Assembly: GCA_026417555.1 (NCBI GenBank)
Contig: JAOADA010000007.1
Coordinates: 1-59,029 of the forward strand
DNA length: 59,029 nucleotides
Direction of reading: 5' to 3'
From: Brevinematales bacterium
Lineage (GTDB): Bacteria; Spirochaetota; Brevinematia; Brevinematales; Thermospiraceae
Made by a program: the position numbers and the translations under genes. Below the pieces are notes generated by a model, which saw nothing but the letters and a program-made list of their open reading frames with translations, searched no databases and was not told the origin of the DNA. The stretch's first letter is position 1; every line of letters begins with the position of its first letter. Below are positions 15,475 to 24,031 of this stretch, in pieces.

Positions 15475-16815
15475 GTGGAATGGCTGAATGTGAGCCTTTT
15501 TATCTGGATGGGTATAGCGCTTTTCCTTGTGGGATTGGGAATATTTTTCCTCATCCGTTTTCTCACCCGAGACACGGCTCTCACGGGGATTGAAAAGGCC
15601 CTTCAAGCCAAACACTACAAAAAAGCCTTGAATCTTGCTCAGAAATTTTCCTTGCAACACCCAGACAACTACCTGCTAAAGTACTATATGGCTCAAGCCT
15701 ATGAAGGATTGGGAGAATATGCCCGTGCAGTAGAGTACTATGAAAAAGCCTCCGTAGCTGCCTCTGTAACAGGAGCATCTCAGGATACGATTGCCATGCA
15801 GATGTATCTCAAGATTGCCGAACTCTACAACAAAATCAAGCGGAAAAAAGAAGCCCTGGGCTATTATGTGATGGTTCTGGACAAAAACCCCAACAACAGC
15901 AAAGCCCTCTATGCTGCTGCCGAGATCCTCTACGAAACAAAAAACTATCGCAAAGCAAGAGAATACCTTGAGATACTGGTGAAAATGAAAGCAGACCATT
16001 TCCGAGGGCGTTTTCTCCTGGCCAAGGTGTATCTCCAGTCCAGTATGGTTTCTGAAGCCCTCTCCCAATTGGAAACCATCACCAAAAACTACAAGGTCTC
16101 TCAAGATTCTTTTATCCAGAGTGTGCGTTTTCTTCAGGCGGAATGCTATAGCAGACTCAAGAACTACCAAAAAGCCATTGATACGTACCGACTTCTTTTA
16201 GATGCGCCAGAGTATTTTGAAGATGCTTTGGTAAAAATGGTGGACAATTACGTGAAATTCAATCGCCTCAAAGAGGCAGAGGAAATAATTTCTCGATATG
16301 GCAACCGCCTCTCCAAGATTCATCTAGCAGACGCTCTGTATCTTGTGGCCGCCCAATACTTCAAGGGAGATGAGATTTATCAGGCTTTGAGGTTATGGGA
16401 ACGAATCTCCAAGACTATCCCCGCCTATAAAGACGTCAAAAACCTTCTTGATACTTACCAAGTACTCATCAAATATCCCCAGTTGGAAACATACTTCAGC
16501 AAAAAAGAGGCCATGTTGGAATCCTATCTTCAGAGGGTAATCAAGGCCCGTTTTGTCAAACAAACCGTGAAACAAGAAGCGTATTGGGTGATGGATACAG
16601 GCGATACCCTTCATGTTTTTTTTCGTAAACCCCTCCCCATCACAGAGAAGGACATCGGAGAGATTGAAGAAACCATCGAAAGACAATTTCCAGGAAGCTC
16701 TTCATACAATCTCTACTCTATTTTTGGTCTTCATTCCAGTCTTTCCCCCTCGCGATACCAAAAGATGCTCTACATTGAACCAAACAAATTCCTTCGTATG
16801 ATCGAAGAGGCATAG
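15475..16815 (+). CDS. membrane-anchored TPR protein
   Basis: A 446-aa protein with one N-terminal membrane helix (about residues 7-30) followed by cytoplasmic tetratricopeptide repeats, for example YKKALNLAQKFSLQHPDNY and YARAVEYYEKA. The tail is unrecognised. The start is GTG 15475, supported by GGAGGAGG 7 bp upstream. It ends one base before the HD-GYP start, so the two are almost certainly cotranscribed and may interact. A GCCGATAC box upstream hints at flagellar-regulon control. The specific function is not recognised. Confidence 0.85.
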   Translation: MEWLNVSLFIWMGIALFLVGLGIFFLIRFLTRDTALTGIEKALQAKHYKKALNLAQKFSLQHPDNYLLKYYMAQAYEGLGEYARAVEYYEKASVAASVTGASQDTIAMQMYLKIAELYNKIKRKKEALGYYVMVLDKNPNNSKALYAAAEILYETKNYRKAREYLEILVKMKADHFRGRFLLAKVYLQSSMVSEALSQLETITKNYKVSQDSFIQSVRFLQAECYSRLKNYQKAIDTYRLLLDAPEYFEDALVKMVDNYVKFNRLKEAEEIISRYGNRLSKIHLADALYLVAAQYFKGDEIYQALRLWERISKTIPAYKDVKNLLDTYQVLIKYPQLETYFSKKEAMLESYLQRVIKARFVKQTVKQEAYWVMDTGDTLHVFFRKPLPITEKDIGEIEETIERQFPGSSSYNLYSIFGLHSSLSPSRYQKMLYIEPNKFLRMIEEA

Positions 16816-16816
16816 T

Positions 16817-18154
16817 ATGCCCAAAACAGAGAGAGTAGAACTCTTCACAAAATTCTTGTATCCCGGCATGATCCTCAAAGGAGACCTGTATTCTACCAAA
16901 GGAGAGAAACTCCTTGAGGCTCGTGTCCCTTTAACCAAGGAGTTTATCACTGATCTCCTCGCAAAAGGAATCCAGAAGGTCTATTATGATAGACCCCTCC
17001 CTGACCTGGGAGAAGAAATCCCCGAGGACAAAACGGAAGACACAAAAGAAACCATGATAGAGGAATCTCTTGTCCAAGAGGCCATCGATGTTTCAAAAGA
17101 GATCGAAGAGGCCATCAGAAAAAAATCTATCCTCCCAAAAGAGAATGTGAACAAAGTGGTAGATGGCTTTGTAGAGAGCATTCGGTCCTCACAAACAGCA
17201 TTACTGAATCTTCTTGAGGCAAAAAGTTTCGACGAAACGACCTATACCCACATGATCAACGTCTCTCTCCTCTCCATCCTCTTTGGGAAGAAACTGAACT
17301 ACAATGAAACAGGGTTAAAGGTATTGGGCCTCGCGGGGCTTCTCCACGATATTGGCAAGATCCTCATCTCCCCCGAGATTCTCAATAAAACCAGCCCCCT
17401 CACCGAAGCAGAAACAGATATTCTCCGAAAACATCCTATATATGGGTATGAGCTTTTGAGACGGTATTCGGATTATGGAGGAATTGTTCAGAAGATTGTT
17501 CTTCTTCACCACGAGAAGGTCTCAGGAAAGGGGTATCCCTTTGGTCTTCGAGGAGAACAGATGGGAGAAGCCTCTCAGATTGTAAGTATCTGTGATCTTT
17601 TTGATTCTATCACCTCAGATCATCCGTATAGGCCGGCTCGTCCCTTCTGGGCAGCGTTGATAGAGGTGTACCAACAGAGTGGAATAAGTTTTGCACCACG
17701 GCTTGCCAAGTCATTTATTACGGACATACCCTTTTATCTTGCCACAGAGCCTATCTTTCCTGTAGGATCGTTTGTCGTACTGAGTACAGGAGAGATTGCG
17801 GAAGTCATAGATTTTGACAGCCCTCACACTATTTTCCCTACCGTCATGATATATATCAGTGGCAATCGAGAAATTATGCGTTACCCCATCCAGGTCAATT
17901 TGGCCCTTGACGACACACGAAGTATCCGAAGTCTCATCACTCATGAAAGCTCTCTCCAAAAACTTCAGGAGATCAAGCAAAAATTTGCCGAAAGTAGACA
18001 GCGACCAGATGAGACAAAATTTTCCCTCTATGCGATGAAGGAAGGGGGAGGAGAAAAAACAAAAACCACACCCCCACTCCCCGAAAAAGAGGTAAAAAAC
18101 CCAGAAACCTCTGTCCCAGAGGTAGTCAAAGAGGACGAGAGTGGTCTCAAATGA
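16817..18154 (+). CDS. HD-GYP cyclic-di-GMP phosphodiesterase
   Basis: Predicted hydrolase of the second messenger c-di-GMP, 445 aa. The N-terminal ~110 residues are a DUF3391-like segment (FLYPGMILKGDLYSTKG). The HD-GYP core has His145, LLHDIGK (175-181), His206, LLHHEKVSGKGYPFGL with the HH pair and GYP signature (about 231-242) and ICDLFDSI. All metal-ligand motifs look intact, so it should be active. The C-terminal ~70 residues are polar and Pro/Lys/Glu-rich. It follows a TPR gene by one base and ends 6 bp from the convergent GH13 gene. Confidence 0.93.
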   Translation: MPKTERVELFTKFLYPGMILKGDLYSTKGEKLLEARVPLTKEFITDLLAKGIQKVYYDRPLPDLGEEIPEDKTEDTKETMIEESLVQEAIDVSKEIEEAIRKKSILPKENVNKVVDGFVESIRSSQTALLNLLEAKSFDETTYTHMINVSLLSILFGKKLNYNETGLKVLGLAGLLHDIGKILISPEILNKTSPLTEAETDILRKHPIYGYELLRRYSDYGGIVQKIVLLHHEKVSGKGYPFGLRGEQMGEASQIVSICDLFDSITSDHPYRPARPFWAALIEVYQQSGISFAPRLAKSFITDIPFYLATEPIFPVGSFVVLSTGEIAEVIDFDSPHTIFPTVMIYISGNREIMRYPIQVNLALDDTRSIRSLITHESSLQKLQEIKQKFAESRQRPDETKFSLYAMKEGGGEKTKTTPPLPEKEVKNPETSVPEVVKEDESGLK

Positions 18155-18160
18155 TCCACT

Positions 18161-20476
18161 TCAAAAAGGAGTAACAACCACCCCACGAAGGGGGGCAAGG
18201 GAGATCTTTTTCTCTTCTCCGGACATCTCTTCGGGGTGAGTAGCAAAAAGAACACGCAAGGTTTTCTCAAAAGCAAAGCTCGTTGTTTCAGAGGAAAAGT
18301 TAATAAGGGTAAAAAGAGTTGTCTTTTGGTATTTCATTCCCCAGCCAAAACCACCCCCTTCCACAGGATCAATACGAAAAAGGTTGGGAGCACGAAGCTT
18401 TCCTATCCAGGAATGCTGTCTCCGAAATTCGATGAGAGAGCGATAGAAATCATACAAGGGACGATTGACCTCTTTGAGCTGCCAGTTTATCCAGTTAGTC
18501 GGATTGTCTTTCTCGTACCCATCCCCATCTACGGTATAGGGTTTTGCTTTGTGTTTGGGCCAATGGTGGTGATGCGTGACCCATTCCCCATGAGCATTCT
18601 TATGCCAGTGAACGTTACCAAGGAGAGAAAAACTTCCATCAGGAGGATGAACAATACGCATTCTCCCAAATTCTTGTCCTTCGTGAATCATGATAACTCC
18701 AGGTGAAAGAAAAAGCACCAAGGCAGCCAGTTTCGCCTGATCAAGCTGCTTTGGAGTAAGGAGAGAGGCGGCAAGCAATTCTTCTGGTTTATACTCTGTG
18801 TCTGGCTTTATATCCCCATTGCCCAGTCGCAGAAAATCGGTGAAGGTATGGTTGTCATGTGATTCAATGTAGTTTACACTGAGCTCTGGTCGAGAAAAAA
18901 TCTCTGGATACCCCTGAATAGCATGCCAGACTTCCTCGGGAGAAACCTTGCCAAAAACAAGCCCATACGTAGGATGTTCAACAGCGTGGGTTCCTCCTCG
19001 AATAAGGTTTCTAAAACGATCGTTCCAGGCACTGATCCCAAGAGCGGCAAAACCATTTTTGCCAGGCAAGAGACAATACTCCCCTCCATCCCGATCGTGC
19101 CCTCGTCCCCCATGCCAGGGCTCAGCGGTGAGAAAGATACCTTTTTTCATCCGACGAAGACGGGAGGAAAGGAGTCGGTAGGTTTTCCAGTCTATGACGG
19201 TTCCAAGATCAAACCGAAACCCATCGATATGGTATTCTTTCACCCAGTGGATCAAACTATCAACGATAAGACGTCTTGCCATGGGACGATCACTACGAAA
19301 ATCATTTCCACAGCCTGTTCGGCTATCATCCTGCCCATGGGATGTCCAAAAATAGTATCTTCTATCAATAAACCGGAGAGCATTTATATCATAGAGGGAA
19401 ACGTGATTGTAGACCACATCCATGATAACCGCTATTCCTGCCTCATGAAGGGCATCTACCATGGCTTTCATGTCTCGAACATGGTGTCCTTGAAGACCAT
19501 TCCAGGTGTTTGGATGGAGGCTCCCTGTTCCATAGTAGCTCTCTGGGGCGAAAAAACCCGTCGTCATGTACCCCCAATGGTTACGACTATAGGGATTAAA
19601 ATCATTATAAAAAGGGGTGTGTCCCTTCACTCCAAAGGGGGGCTCTATCTCACAAAACTCTTGAAGGGGGAGAAACTCTACAGCCCGAACACCAAGCTCT
19701 TTGAGATGAGCTATCCCTCCCTTCTGATTGGGCTCCACAAATCCCCGGTAGGTGCCCCGCTGTTGACAACCCTCCGAGAGCATGGTCATGTCTCTGAGAT
19801 GACACTCATAGATAATCCACTCGTGAGATTTGGGAAGACGGAGATGAGGGGTTTTCCATTGATAGGAATCTTTGAGGATGATCCCAAGATGTCTCTGGGG
19901 ATACCCTACAAAACTCACAAGCGCCGGCGCATACGGGTCTGCAAGAATGTACTCTGGATGGAAAAGTTCTCCTGGCCCCTTTGGCCCAAAAACCCGGTAG
20001 CCATAATAGTATCCTGTACACTCCTTTTCTACTCTACCCTCCCAGACACCGGCGGTTTTTCTTTTCATTTCGATCTGGATTTCCCCCTGATAGAGAAGGC
20101 TTGGCTCTGTCTCATGGTAAGGATGTTCAAAGAGAGAAAGGATCACCCGCTGTGCCCTCGGAGCGAAAAGCCGAAAAACCGTAGAGTGTTTTTTTTGTTT
20201 CACTCCCAACCATCCCTTGAAATGAAAACGCCCCCAATACGCCTCACTGAACTCAACAAAAAAGCCTCGATTGTGGAGTACAAGCTCATAATTGTGATCA
20301 GGACGCAAAAAGGGCGTAAACAATCTCCATGCGTTTGGCCGAATACGCTTGATATGTGTGATAAGAAGGGTAGAACCATCCTCAATGTCTCTCAAGGCAA
20401 CAAGACGTGGCCATTCCCCGTGTCCCTCCACATCCACAGAGGTATCGGTAATACGCCACACACCATAAATTTCCAT
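18161..20476 (-). CDS. GH13 debranching-type enzyme (pullulanase/isoamylase group)
   Basis: A 771-aa cytoplasmic alpha-glucan hydrolase, most likely cleaving alpha-1,6 branches. There is no signal peptide. An extra N-terminal domain of about 95 residues precedes a CBM48-like domain (VFRLFAPRAQRVILSLFE). The barrel has MDVVYNHV, GFRFDLGTVIDW (nucleophile Asp about 424), FLTAEPWHGG (acid/base Glu about 453) and NYIESHDNHTF (third Asp about 542). NHWGYMTTGFFAPESYYG is closer to isoamylase/GlgX than to classical pullulanase YNWGYDP. An AAGGAGG site precedes the ATG. Exact specificity is open. Confidence 0.88.
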   Translation of the reverse strand: MEIYGVWRITDTSVDVEGHGEWPRLVALRDIEDGSTLLITHIKRIRPNAWRLFTPFLRPDHNYELVLHNRGFFVEFSEAYWGRFHFKGWLGVKQKKHSTVFRLFAPRAQRVILSLFEHPYHETEPSLLYQGEIQIEMKRKTAGVWEGRVEKECTGYYYGYRVFGPKGPGELFHPEYILADPYAPALVSFVGYPQRHLGIILKDSYQWKTPHLRLPKSHEWIIYECHLRDMTMLSEGCQQRGTYRGFVEPNQKGGIAHLKELGVRAVEFLPLQEFCEIEPPFGVKGHTPFYNDFNPYSRNHWGYMTTGFFAPESYYGTGSLHPNTWNGLQGHHVRDMKAMVDALHEAGIAVIMDVVYNHVSLYDINALRFIDRRYYFWTSHGQDDSRTGCGNDFRSDRPMARRLIVDSLIHWVKEYHIDGFRFDLGTVIDWKTYRLLSSRLRRMKKGIFLTAEPWHGGRGHDRDGGEYCLLPGKNGFAALGISAWNDRFRNLIRGGTHAVEHPTYGLVFGKVSPEEVWHAIQGYPEIFSRPELSVNYIESHDNHTFTDFLRLGNGDIKPDTEYKPEELLAASLLTPKQLDQAKLAALVLFLSPGVIMIHEGQEFGRMRIVHPPDGSFSLLGNVHWHKNAHGEWVTHHHHWPKHKAKPYTVDGDGYEKDNPTNWINWQLKEVNRPLYDFYRSLIEFRRQHSWIGKLRAPNLFRIDPVEGGGFGWGMKYQKTTLFTLINFSSETTSFAFEKTLRVLFATHPEEMSGEEKKISLAPLRGVVVTPF

Positions 20477-20498
20477 GATGCCTCCTTGCTAGTTTTTC

Positions 20499-20527
20499 AT
20501 TATATAAATTTTTTATAAAAAAGTCAA
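20499..20527 (-). promoter_or_regulatory. promoter of the GH13 debranching-type gene
   Basis: Minus strand TTGACT, 17-bp spacer, TATAAT, about 23 bp before the ATG. Confidence 0.85.
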
Positions 20528-20782
20528 ATAGACCCCTGTAACATATTTTGAAAAATGTAAATGAAAAAAATTGAAAACAAAGAAGACGTCTCTTGCCTTT
20601 TGTCAACAACGCTTTTTTCTTGTAGGGCATGGCCCTGTCCATTGAAAGAAGAAAAGACAAGGTTTTGCAAACTTTCCTCCAACAAACGAGGGAAGAAAAG
20701 AAACAAAGTGCCTTCCTCCCTCAGCATCATTTCTCTGATGAGAAAAAACTCTCTTCTTGAGGCAAAAAATATTCCAAACCTC

Positions 20783-20810
20783 TTGACAAAAAGAAGAAAC
20801 ACCTTATCCT
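20783..20810 (+). promoter_or_regulatory. promoter of the DUF996-like gene cluster
   Basis: TTGACA, 16-bp spacer, TATCCT, 27 bp before the start at 20838. Confidence 0.7.
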
Positions 20811-20837
20811 GAGAAGGATAAAAATAAGGAGGTGAGT

Positions 20838-21413
20838 ATGGAGAAAAATGCAAAAATGCTTGCGGCAATAGGGAGTCTTCTCATCTGTTTAGTGATGATC
20901 CCGGGTGTCCACTTTATCTCTCTCGTGGGTTTGATTCTTTTCTTGGTGGGGATATACCAGCTTTCTTCGGTCAAACAAGATAAAACCCTCTTTCAAGAGG
21001 CGTTGTGGGCTTTTCTTATCCCCACAGTTGGAGGCATTGTGCTCGCGATAGGAACCGCCATTGTTTCTGTGATTGGAATAGGAATGGGAGGGATGACAAG
21101 GGAAGGATGGTTTGAGAGCGAAAGAATCACCCATCTCTTGACAACAGGCATGGGGATGGGTATACTCCTTTTGGGTATTGTTGTGTTGGTTGGGGCGTGG
21201 GTGTTGGGTATAATTTTTGGTGCAAAGATGCAGAAGGTCTCTCTCTCTTTAGACCAGCACTTTCCCCACGCCAATTTTCGTCTCGCTGGTTCTTTCTTTT
21301 TCTGGGGAGGGTGGCTCAGTATCATTCTTGTTGGTGCACTTCTCATATGGATAGCGTGGCTGTTGTACACTCTTACCTTCTTCTCTCTTCCTGAAGAAAA
21401 CCCTCACGGGTAA
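20838..21413 (+). CDS. DUF996-like membrane protein
   Basis: A 191-aa protein with about four hydrophobic segments and no obvious catalytic motif. The beginning, MLAAIGSLLICL followed by ISLVGLILFLVGIYQLSSVK and a Gln-Asp-Lys loop, resembles DUF996 proteins. The start is ATG 20838 with AGGAGG 5 bp upstream; GTG 20832 would put the ribosome site inside the gene. It lies 107 bp ahead of a TPR gene, possibly in the same unit. Function unknown. Confidence 0.7.
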   Translation: MEKNAKMLAAIGSLLICLVMIPGVHFISLVGLILFLVGIYQLSSVKQDKTLFQEALWAFLIPTVGGIVLAIGTAIVSVIGIGMGGMTREGWFESERITHLLTTGMGMGILLLGIVVLVGAWVLGIIFGAKMQKVSLSLDQHFPHANFRLAGSFFFWGGWLSIILVGALLIWIAWLLYTLTFFSLPEENPHG

Positions 21414-21520
21414 CTCTTGTCATTCTCGCAGAGAAATACAAACATCCTGTGCTTGGCTTTCCAGGGAGAAGAGATCTTAATCTTTTCTTTTTTTTTCCGA
21501 CAATACACAAGGGAGGAAGT

Positions 21521-22015
21521 ATGGCAATTCGCAGTTTTGAAGAGTATCGAGATATCACCTATGAGGCTGTTGAGCTTTATCATAAGAAAAAGTACAAACA
21601 AGCCCTGAAAAAATTCCTTGCCCTCGCCGAGACCAACCCTACTAACCTCAAGGTCCATGAGATGTTGACCTATGTGTATCTCCAGCTTGGCGAGTTTGAG
21701 AAAGCGGATGAGGAGTATCAGCGATACCTGGAGCTTCTTTTTGCCCAGTATCCCGACATGCGAAAGCCTCGTACCTTTGAGGAGATTGTCCAGGATGCAG
21801 GTGACTATGAAGAGGCAAAACGCTCCTATGAGAATCTCCTCTCCTCTCCTACAACGTATGATCTTTTTGAAGGAATGGCCATTGCCAGCCGTTTGGCTAT
21901 CCATCAGATGGCTCGGGGGGAATATGAAAAAGCAGAGGAGGTTCTCCTTGCCTACCAAAAAATCTTCTATCCAGAAACAATGGCAACCCCAATGGGTGCT
22001 TATCACGGGGAGTAG
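21521..22015 (+). CDS. small TPR protein
   Basis: A 164-aa cytoplasmic protein of tetratricopeptide-like helix pairs, such as YKQALKKFLALAETNPTN, LGEFEKADEEYQRYLELL and YEKAEEVLLAYQKIF. The start is ATG 21521, directly preceded by GGGAGGA; a longer frame from 21449 is not supported. Its last 68 bp overlap the next gene in another frame. TPR proteins act as protein-binding scaffolds; the partner is unknown. Confidence 0.82.
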   Translation: MAIRSFEEYRDITYEAVELYHKKKYKQALKKFLALAETNPTNLKVHEMLTYVYLQLGEFEKADEEYQRYLELLFAQYPDMRKPRTFEEIVQDAGDYEEAKRSYENLLSSPTTYDLFEGMAIASRLAIHQMARGEYEKAEEVLLAYQKIFYPETMATPMGAYHGE

Positions 22016-22781
22016 TCAGGGATTAGGCAAAGCCTTGGCAAAAGAGTGTGCCAAGAGGGGATTTTCCCTCATCCTCGCAGCTCGAAGACAAGAAGCACTT
22101 GAAGAGGTGGCAGATTCTTTGAAGAAGGAGTATGGCATAGACACAGAAGTGGTGCCTGTTGACCTCTCCACACCAGAAGGTGTGGACACCTTGTGGCACT
22201 GGTGTAAAAAACGTCAGCTCTGGCCAGACATCCTCATCAATAATGCCGGGCGTGGGCTTTTTGGGAGTTTTGAAAACCAGTCAGAGGTAGATATCCATCA
22301 TCTTCTTTACCTCAATATGGAATCTCTTACCCTTCTCTGTCACCGCTTTGGTCCCAAGATGATGGCTCATCATGGCATCATTGTGAATGTGAGTTCTTTG
22401 GTTGGCATGATTCCTACTCCTTATTTCTCTGTGTATAGTGCAACGAAGAGTTACGTGGTTACCTTTTCTCGGGCTCTCTTCCGAGAATGGCGTGATAAGG
22501 GGGTAACGGTATGTTGTCTTTTGCCAGGATACATGAGAACCGGGTTTGATGCAGGGGCAGGAATAGAAGATACACGGTATTTGCGACTCTCCGCGTCGCT
22601 AGGTCTTGAGGTGGATAAAGTGGCTTCTTACGTGCTTCCCCGTATTCTCAAAAGAAAATCCATCATCTATGCCAGCCGTGGTAACGCATTGTTGGCATCT
22701 TTTCTTGGTCTGATACCAATCTCGTGGCGCTCTCTTGTGGCTAAGCTTGCCTTGAAAAACTTTGTAAAGGAGAAGGAATGA
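21948..22781 (+). CDS. short-chain dehydrogenase/reductase
   Basis: NAD(P)-dependent oxidoreductase, about 277 aa. Motifs: TGSSQGLG (cofactor), NNAGRG, a catalytic Ser in NVSSLVG and YSATKSYVVTFS with the catalytic Tyr/Lys. No ATG fits. TTG 21948 is chosen because AGGAGG lies exactly 6 bp upstream and the resulting protein begins about 15 residues before the Rossmann strand; GTG 21992 is the alternative. This start overlaps the upstream TPR gene by 68 bp. The stop overlaps the histidine-kinase ATG as ATGA. The C-terminal extension is typical of SDRs related to DltE/YqjQ. Substrate unknown. Confidence 0.88.
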   Translation: MPTKKSSIQKQWQPQWVLITGSSQGLGKALAKECAKRGFSLILAARRQEALEEVADSLKKEYGIDTEVVPVDLSTPEGVDTLWHWCKKRQLWPDILINNAGRGLFGSFENQSEVDIHHLLYLNMESLTLLCHRFGPKMMAHHGIIVNVSSLVGMIPTPYFSVYSATKSYVVTFSRALFREWRDKGVTVCCLLPGYMRTGFDAGAGIEDTRYLRLSASLGLEVDKVASYVLPRILKRKSIIYASRGNALLASFLGLIPISWRSLVAKLALKNFVKEKE

Positions 22782-24031
22782 GGCTTTGGTGGTGGTTTTT
22801 TTGGGCATGGGGAGGAAAGCTACTTGTCCTCGGAATACTTTCCCTCTGGGAATGGGTGAGTCCTTCTTCCTTTTTTGTTCTCTCTGGTATAGATACCGCC
22901 TTGACATGGGGGCTTTTTGGGGTGTTTTATTGGGCCCTGGCAAAAGAGAAAAAAAAAGAGGGGGTGATCCACGAACTTGATGAGGAGATCTCAGCGTGGA
23001 AACATCTCTTGCGAGAGTCTGTCAGAACTCAAGCCTCACTCCAGCAAGAACTTGAAAAGTGGCATGAGGTGATAGAGGTGCTTCCCTTCCCCGTCATTCT
23101 AACAGATATCCATGGAAAATTCTTGTTTGTGAACAGGGCCTTTCAAAAGCATTTTGAGGCCAAGGCTTTTTGCTGGGAGATTCCTTCGTATCCTTTGATG
23201 CAGGCAATAGAAAAACTCTTGAAAGAAGGGGGAGGACAGGAGGGGCCTTTTCCTGTCCGTGAAAAATACTATGCGATCTTTGTTTCTCCTCTGATTGAGA
23301 ATCGCTTCTTGGTTATATTCATTGACAGAACCGAGGAGATCAAAAGAGAAGAACGGGAAAAAGAGTTTATTGCCTATGCAGCTCATGAACTCAAGACCCC
23401 TCTCACCGCTATTCAAGGATATTTGGAAATCATGGAACCCACCATTACGGAGAAGCAACAGAAGAGTTTTCAGATACTTGTTCAGCACGTTACCCGTCTA
23501 GTGAGACTTTCCCAGGATCTCCTCTTGCTAAATCGTTTTGAACTGGGACCTTTGTCTCTCGAACGCTGTGATGTGACTGAGATTGTAAAAAGAATAGGAA
23601 TGGTTTTTCTTCCTCGTTTTCAGGCAAAGGGGTTACGTTTAAACCTGGAGGTACCAGAAACCCCCTTGATTATCGAGGCTGACCCTGTTGCCCTCGAAGA
23701 GATTCTCGTCAATCTCATAGAAAATGCTCTTCGATACACCGAGAATGGGGAAACAACCCTCACCGTCAAGCAGGAAGGAGAATGGGTTCATCTTCTCTGC
23801 CAAGACACGGGAATTGGTATCAGCGAGCGAGACATTCCGCATCTTTTTGAGAGATTCTATGTCGTGGACAAATCTCGCTCTAGACAAACAGGAGGAACAG
23901 GTCTGGGACTTGCTATTGTCAAAAGCCTTGTTCTCCGCCATGGGGGCAAGGTAAACGTGCAAAGTGAAAAAGGGAAAGGTAGTCTCTTTATCGTCGAACT
24001 TCCCTGCGAACAGAAAGAAAAACCTGCCTAA
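22778..24031 (+). CDS. PhoR-like sensor histidine kinase (orphan)
   Basis: A 417-aa membrane sensor kinase. Two N-terminal hydrophobic helices (about 5-25 and 33-55) have only a short loop between them. A coiled linker and a PAS-like domain (about 97-190, VILTDIHGKFLFVNRAF) follow. HisKA is AAHELKTPLTAIQ with phospho-acceptor His203. The ATPase domain has NLIENALRYTENG (N box), DTGIGIS (G1), LFERFYVVDK (F) and GTGLGLAIV (G2). The lack of a periplasmic domain suggests cytoplasmic or membrane sensing. No response regulator is nearby. Its last 44 bp overlap the convergent hisC gene. Confidence 0.94.
   Translation: MRLWWWFFWAWGGKLLVLGILSLWEWVSPSSFFVLSGIDTALTWGLFGVFYWALAKEKKKEGVIHELDEEISAWKHLLRESVRTQASLQQELEKWHEVIEVLPFPVILTDIHGKFLFVNRAFQKHFEAKAFCWEIPSYPLMQAIEKLLKEGGGQEGPFPVREKYYAIFVSPLIENRFLVIFIDRTEEIKREEREKEFIAYAAHELKTPLTAIQGYLEIMEPTITEKQQKSFQILVQHVTRLVRLSQDLLLLNRFELGPLSLERCDVTEIVKRIGMVFLPRFQAKGLRLNLEVPETPLIIEADPVALEEILVNLIENALRYTENGETTLTVKQEGEWVHLLCQDTGIGISERDIPHLFERFYVVDKSRSRQTGGTGLGLAIVKSLVLRHGGKVNVQSEKGKGSLFIVELPCEQKEKPA

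Larger units (their letters stand above)
20477..20837. other. 361-bp divergent intergenic region
   Basis: Contains back-to-back promoters: one at 20499-20527 for the GH13 gene and one at 20783-20810 for the DUF996-like gene. Between them I see no gene, clear operator or terminator. Confidence 0.75.

Noticed and set aside
18923-20518. 531-aa plus-strand open frame
   Set aside because: It lies wholly antisense to the GH13 gene, has no recognisable domain and no ribosome site; it is a shadow of biased codon use.
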